A program made the position numbers and the translations under genes. A stretch of DNA of 9,715 nt from NCBI GenBank assembly GCA_051001215.1, contig JBPCNP010000128.1, forward strand, positions 1 through 9,715. The letters are read 5' to 3'. Positions 6,411 to 9,715 of this stretch are shown here, in pieces (position 1 is the stretch's first letter; each line of letters opens with the position of its first letter). The notes beneath the pieces were generated by a model, which saw nothing but the letters and a program-made list of their open reading frames with translations, made no database searches and was not told the origin of the DNA. This DNA comes from DATAQC01 sp051001215. Its GTDB lineage: Bacteria > Actinomycetota > Acidimicrobiia > Acidimicrobiales > AC-14.

Positions 6411-9400
6411 ATGCGATTCCTGGCGCGCCCGCTCGTCCTCGGTGGGATCATGCTTCTCCTCCTCCTCGGCGCGACCGGATCGGTCGTCGGGCGGGCCGGG
6501 CCGGCCCGCGACGTGCGGGCGGTGGCGGCCCGGGCCGTGGCGGGCCGGGCCGTGGCCCGAAGTCCCCTGGCGTTCCAGCCCGAAGGCGCCTCGCGCTTCG
6601 TGGCCCGAACACCCGGCCACGGCGTGGCCGTCTCGCCCGACGGGGCAACGCTCTCGGGCGTGGGAGGACGGGCTCCGCTCCAGCTGCACCTGGTGGGGGC
6701 CAACCCGGACGCCGCGGCCGAGGGTCGCGGTCTGCTCGCCGGTCGCGCCAGCCAGTTCCTGGGCGACGACCCGTCGACATGGCGGACCGATGTCGCCACC
6801 TATGGGGAGGTGGCCTATGCCGGGGTGTGGCGCGGCGTCGACGTGGTCTGGCACGGCCGCGGTTCGAACCTCGAGCAGGATTTCGTGGTTGCCCCCGGTG
6901 GCGACGCGGACCGGATCAGGCTCTCCTTCCCCGGCGCGCGCAGCCTCAGGATCGTGGACGGCGGCGCTCTCGTCGTGACGCTGGCCGACAGTGAGGCCCG
7001 CTTCGGGGCGCCCACCCTGTACCAGGACGAGCGGGGCGGGCGGCGGGACGTGGCCGGCGGGTTCATCGTGCGTCCGGGCGGGACCATCGGGTTCCGGGTC
7101 GGTACCCACGACGTCGATCGGCCCGTCGTGATCGACCCCGTCCTGGTCGAGTCCACCTTCTTGGGCGGTGGTGGCAACGACGCCGCCTTCGGGGTGGCCG
7201 TCGATGCCGCCGGCAGCGTCTATGTCACGGGATCGACCGAGTCGGTCGACTTCCCTGTCGCCGGATCGGTGCAGAGCAGCCTCGTCCAGGTGGGCGACGT
7301 CCGCCTCGACGCCTTCGTGACCAAGCTGAAGCCCGACGGCTCGGCGTTCGTCTACAGCACCTTCCTCGGGGGTAGGGGTCGCGATGTCGGCTACGCCATC
7401 GCCGTCGCTGCCGATGGCAGTGCCACGGTCTCGGGCTCGACCGAGTCCACCGACTTCCCGCTGGCCCGGCCCGTGCAGAAGGCCTACGGCGGGGGGGCCA
7501 CCGATGCGTTCGTCACCCGGCTCAGTCCTCAGGGCGCGGTCCTGCAGTTCTCCACCTACCTGGGTGGCGGGGGTGCCGACCTCTCCCGGGGGGTGGCCGT
7601 CGACGCGTCGGGACGGGCCACCCTCGTCGGTACCACCAACTCGAACGATTTCCCCACGGCCGGCCCGCCCCTCCAGGGTGCTCCCAACCACCCCGACGAC
7701 ATCGCCGCCTTCGTGACCAGGCTCGACGCCGACGGGTCGGCCTGGGTGTACTCCACCTACGTGGGGGGCAGCGGCGACGATCGGGCCACGGCCGTCGCCG
7801 TCGACGCCGCCGGCGACGCCTATGTGACCGGGGAGACGCAGTCGCCCGACTTCCCCACGGTCAGGCCCCTCCAGGCCAGCCCTGGATCGCCCCCGGGCGC
7901 CGGAGCGGCCAGCGCCGACGCGTTCGCCATCAAGCTCGCCCCCGCCGGGTCACCGCTGCTCTTCGCCACGTATCTCGGAGGCTCGGCGGTCGACCGGGCG
8001 ACGGGCGTCGCCGTCGACCCCGCCGGTGCGGCCTACGTCACCGGGAGCACGGGATCGTCCAACTTCCCCTCGGTCAGGGCGCTCCAGCCCACCAGCGGGG
8101 GAGGTGATGACGCCTTCGTGGCCAAGATCGATCCCGCCGGGACGTCGCTCGTCTGGTCGACCTTTCTCGGTGGCTCTGCTGCAGACGCGGGCGCCGCCAT
8201 CGCCGTGACAGCCGACGGCCGGGCATCGGTCACAGGTGCATCCTCCTCCGGCAACTTCCCGACGGCGAAGCCCGTACGCCGGGCCAAGGGCGGGTTCCTC
8301 GATGCCTTCGTCGCCACCTTCGCTCCCTCTGGCGGCACCCTGAGCGAGTCCACGTACCTGGGCGGCAGCGACGACGACCACGGCACCGCCATCGCGTCGG
8401 ACAGGTCCGGGACGTTGTACCTCGCCGGGTACACGACGTCGGCCGACTTCCCCCTCGTGTCGCCCATCCGGACGACGATGGGCCGCAGCGATGCGTTCCT
8501 GGCCTCGGTGGGGGAGCCCCCGGCCGCAACCTCGTCGGGCGGGGCGGCCGCGCCGGCCAGGGAGCGCCGCATCCGCCTCCTCGGCGCCGCGACCGTCGTC
8601 CTGTTCCTCGCCGCCATCGCCCAGACGCTGTGGTTGCGTCATCGTGGGACACCTGCCGCGCCCGATCCTGCGACCTCGGTACCGCCCCTGGGCGTTGTCC
8701 CCACTCCCCAGGCCGACCCCCAGTGGTATGCGCCGGCCCCACCACGCCTGTCGGACCTGCCCCCGCTCCGGCCACGAGCCCTGCCACCGCCAGCGCCCCG
8801 GCGTGGTCGCAAGGCCTCGTCGGCGGTGGCGCAGAAGAGCGCCGGCCCCGACGAGCCTCGCGGTGATGTCGCCGTGCCCGACCTCTTTCCCGCCGGTGAG
8901 GACGACAACTGGTCGCGTGAGGGACAGCCCGACGACACCGAGTTCTGGTCGACCGACGGCGCCTTCCGAGAAGCCGATGACGACCACCGGCCACCCCTGT
9001 CCGTGGACGTCCAGGCCCCTGACCTCTGGGGCGCAGACGAGATCGAGGTGACCAACGTCGTCGACGACGCGGTGGTTGCCGGTGCGGGGAGCCCGCCTGC
9101 CACCGTCGACGTGTCGGCGCCGGACCTGTGGGGGCCAGCCGAGCCCGAGCAGGAGACGACGATCGATCCGATGTGGGCCGAGCTCCTGGCCAAACCCGGG
9201 ACCGCTGCGCCCCCGACGGCCCAACCCGCCGCGTCCCCGCCCCCGGCGACCCCGCCAGAGGCGGCCCCGCCGATCGAGCCGACCCCAGCGGCGGCGACCC
9301 CGCCAGAGGCGACCTCGGGCGAGGTGGTCGATGCGCCGGCCTCACCGCCACCGAAGCAGAAGCCGAAGCGCCGTACACGACCCCGACCCGAGCCCGCCCC

Positions 9401-9715
9401 GGCTGCCGCCCCGGTGCCGTCCGAACCCGTCGGCGGTGAGCAGCCACCGGTGGCTTCGGGGGACTGGATGGCCGAGCTGTGGCCCGTCGCGTCTCCCGAA
9501 GCCGAAGAGGCGGTCGCTGTGCCCGGTGACGCTCCTGCGGCCGAGGCGGCTGCCCCGGCGGGAGCCGATGAGGTCGAGTCCGAGAGCCCGCCTGCTGCGC
9601 CCGTCGAGGAGGTGCGGCGCGGCTGGCGGGCGCGAAGGCGGGCCGCGGCCGACAGGGGGGACCGCCGCCCCCCGCCCCCCCGGGAGCGAAGCCCTTCCCC
9701 ACCCCCCGTTTCCTC
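6411..9715 (+). CDS. SBBP-repeat seven-bladed beta-propeller membrane protein with long cytoplasmic tail; 3' end outside window
   Basis: I translated this frame codon by codon from ATG 6411 to the window end: no stop, at least 1101 residues. Order: signal peptide or anchor (LVLGGIMLLLLLGATGSVVG, about 8-27); an N-terminal module (about 50-247) with the pattern common before SBBP repeats (YAGVWRGVDVVWHGRG, LEQDFVVAPGGDADRI, VIDPVL; I believe the catalogued DUF7948); seven SBBP-type repeats (248-700), each opening with (S/A)T(F/Y)(L/V)GG and carrying AV..G...V.G.T.S.(D/N)FP and DAF...L; a short linker; a transmembrane helix (723-742); then a tail of at least 359 residues, Pro/Ala/Glu-rich with repeated Trp motifs. 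A cleaved signal peptide would put the propeller outside and the tail inside. SBBP propellers have no defined enzyme activity; surface binding or scaffolding is inferred. Composition stays coding-like throughout. Confidence 0.88.
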   Translation, partial: MRFLARPLVLGGIMLLLLLGATGSVVGRAGPARDVRAVAARAVAGRAVARSPLAFQPEGASRFVARTPGHGVAVSPDGATLSGVGGRAPLQLHLVGANPDAAAEGRGLLAGRASQFLGDDPSTWRTDVATYGEVAYAGVWRGVDVVWHGRGSNLEQDFVVAPGGDADRIRLSFPGARSLRIVDGGALVVTLADSEARFGAPTLYQDERGGRRDVAGGFIVRPGGTIGFRVGTHDVDRPVVIDPVLVESTFLGGGGNDAAFGVAVDAAGSVYVTGSTESVDFPVAGSVQSSLVQVGDVRLDAFVTKLKPDGSAFVYSTFLGGRGRDVGYAIAVAADGSATVSGSTESTDFPLARPVQKAYGGGATDAFVTRLSPQGAVLQFSTYLGGGGADLSRGVAVDASGRATLVGTTNSNDFPTAGPPLQGAPNHPDDIAAFVTRLDADGSAWVYSTYVGGSGDDRATAVAVDAAGDAYVTGETQSPDFPTVRPLQASPGSPPGAGAASADAFAIKLAPAGSPLLFATYLGGSAVDRATGVAVDPAGAAYVTGSTGSSNFPSVRALQPTSGGGDDAFVAKIDPAGTSLVWSTFLGGSAADAGAAIAVTADGRASVTGASSSGNFPTAKPVRRAKGGFLDAFVATFAPSGGTLSESTYLGGSDDDHGTAIASDRSGTLYLAGYTTSADFPLVSPIRTTMGRSDAFLASVGEPPAATSSGGAAAPARERRIRLLGAATVVLFLAAIAQTLWLRHRGTPAAPDPATSVPPLGVVPTPQADPQWYAPAPPRLSDLPPLRPRALPPPAPRRGRKASSAVAQKSAGPDEPRGDVAVPDLFPAGEDDNWSREGQPDDTEFWSTDGAFREADDDHRPPLSVDVQAPDLWGADEIEVTNVVDDAVVAGAGSPPATVDVSAPDLWGPAEPEQETTIDPMWAELLAKPGTAAPPTAQPAASPPPATPPEAAPPIEPTPAAATPPEATSGEVVDAPASPPPKQKPKRRTRPRPEPAPAAAPVPSEPVGGEQPPVASGDWMAELWPVASPEAEEAVAVPGDAPAAEAAAPAGADEVESESPPAAPVEEVRRGWRARRRAAADRGDRRPPPPRERSPSPPPVS
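6525..6554 (+). repeat. Imperfect 15-bp tandem duplication near the N-terminus of the SBBP gene
   Basis: GCGGCCCGGGCCGTG (6525-6539) is followed directly by GCGGGCCGGGCCGTG (6540-6554), one mismatch. It encodes the Ala/Arg/Val-rich stretch after the signal segment (AARAV-AGRAV) and keeps the frame. Confidence 0.7.
7152..8510 (+). repeat. Seven SBBP beta-propeller repeats (protein-level)
   Basis: Repeats begin at 7152, 7356, 7551, 7752, 7965, 8157 and 8349, with lengths of 68, 65, 67, 71, 64, 64 and about 54 residues. Each starts STFLGG, STYLGG, STYVGG or ATYLGG, followed by a Gly/Asp turn, the strand pattern AVDAAG.AYVTG.T.S.DFP, a variable loop and DAFV.KL.P.G. The variable loops before DAF account for the length differences. 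Seven units fit one closed seven-bladed propeller. Similarity is strong in protein and weaker in DNA, so the repeats are old and not a recent tandem expansion. Confidence 0.85.
8577..8636 (+). other. Transmembrane segment of the SBBP protein
   Basis: The segment LLGAATVVLFLAAIAQTLWL (residues 723-742) is hydrophobic and flanked by RERRIR before and RHR after. It separates the propeller from the tail and is long enough to span a membrane once. Positive charges on both sides leave topology to be decided by the N-terminal signal. Confidence 0.75.
8865..9485 (+). other. Tail region with repeated PDLWG and W/M-AEL motifs
   Basis: In the acidic, disordered-looking tail of the SBBP protein, SVDVQAPDLWGADE (9000-9041) and TVDVSAPDLWGPAE (9102-9143) are near copies, and DVAVPDLFPAGED (8865-8903) is a weaker third. 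A second pair is DPMWAELLAK (9165-9194) and DWMAELWP (9462-9485). The Trp and hydrophobic positions are kept while the sequence between them is low-complexity, which is how short binding motifs look. Confidence 0.6.
9244..9311 (+). repeat. Two 20-bp direct repeats 48 bp apart in the tail of the SBBP gene
   Basis: CGGCGACCCCGCCAGAGGCG occurs at 9244-9263 and again at 9292-9311, both encoding ATPPEA. The 48-bp offset keeps the frame and suggests a small in-frame duplication of a 16-residue Pro/Ala/Glu unit. Confidence 0.75.

Noticed and set aside
6399..7691. 430-codon minus-strand frame with apparent internal repeats
   Set aside because: The repetition is the mirror of the SBBP repeats on the plus strand; no independent coding evidence.
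7950..9224. 424-codon open frame on the minus strand
   Set aside because: Antisense to the propeller and tail; no recognisable domain or promoter and Gly/Arg-rich composition typical of shadow frames.
8230..9702. 490-codon open frame on the minus strand
   Set aside because: Antisense to the SBBP gene; product is Arg/Pro-rich noise, while the plus frame shows clear repeats, a TM helix and conserved motifs.

Overview
The window is very GC-rich and reads as a chromosomal segment of an actinobacterium. The main evidence is the gene order dnaK-grpE-dnaJ-hspR, the classic actinobacterial HspR-controlled chaperone operon. Strong G/C bias at third codon positions, GTG starts, lipoproteins with Ser/Thr/Pro-rich linkers and start codons placed just after TANNNT boxes fit the same group. 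An Acidimicrobiia-like lineage is my guess; this cannot be settled without a database search.

Layout. Bases 1-3339 (+) hold the 3' half of dnaK, then grpE (1-bp overlap), dnaJ (6-bp gap) and hspR (2-bp gap), one tight operon. Bases 3427-4329 (+) encode a lipoprotein with a YkuD-like L,D-transpeptidase domain. Convergent to it, 4370-5134 (-) encodes a lipoprotein M15-type (VanY-like) metallopeptidase. Divergent from that across a 43-bp shared promoter region, 5178-6338 (+) encodes a membrane-anchored or secreted two-SH3, NlpC/P60 endopeptidase. After a GC-rich hairpin, 6411 to the window end (+) is one uninterrupted reading frame of at least 1101 codons with no stop: a signal peptide, an N-terminal module typical of SBBP proteins, seven SBBP repeats (one predicted seven-bladed propeller), a transmembrane helix and a long acidic/Pro-rich tail with repeated Trp motifs.

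How the genes may work together. The first block is the DnaK folding machine with its own repressor. The next three genes all encode predicted cell-envelope enzymes acting on peptidoglycan peptides: L,D-transpeptidation, removal or cleavage of D-amino-acid-containing peptides, and cleavage at the gamma-D-Glu to diamino-acid bond. They form a compact wall-remodelling neighbourhood with separate promoters. The large propeller protein next to them looks like a transmembrane scaffold or sensor of unknown function.

The most interesting points are the propeller-TM-tail protein with its repeated APDLWG and W/M-AEL tail motifs, a near-symmetric divergent promoter at 5143-5171, and a consistent pattern of TANNNT boxes 5-8 nt upstream of start codons that suggests leaderless mRNAs for all four genes outside the operon. 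No RNA genes, mobile elements or CRISPR arrays were seen, and no stretch over 300 bases lacks a gene.
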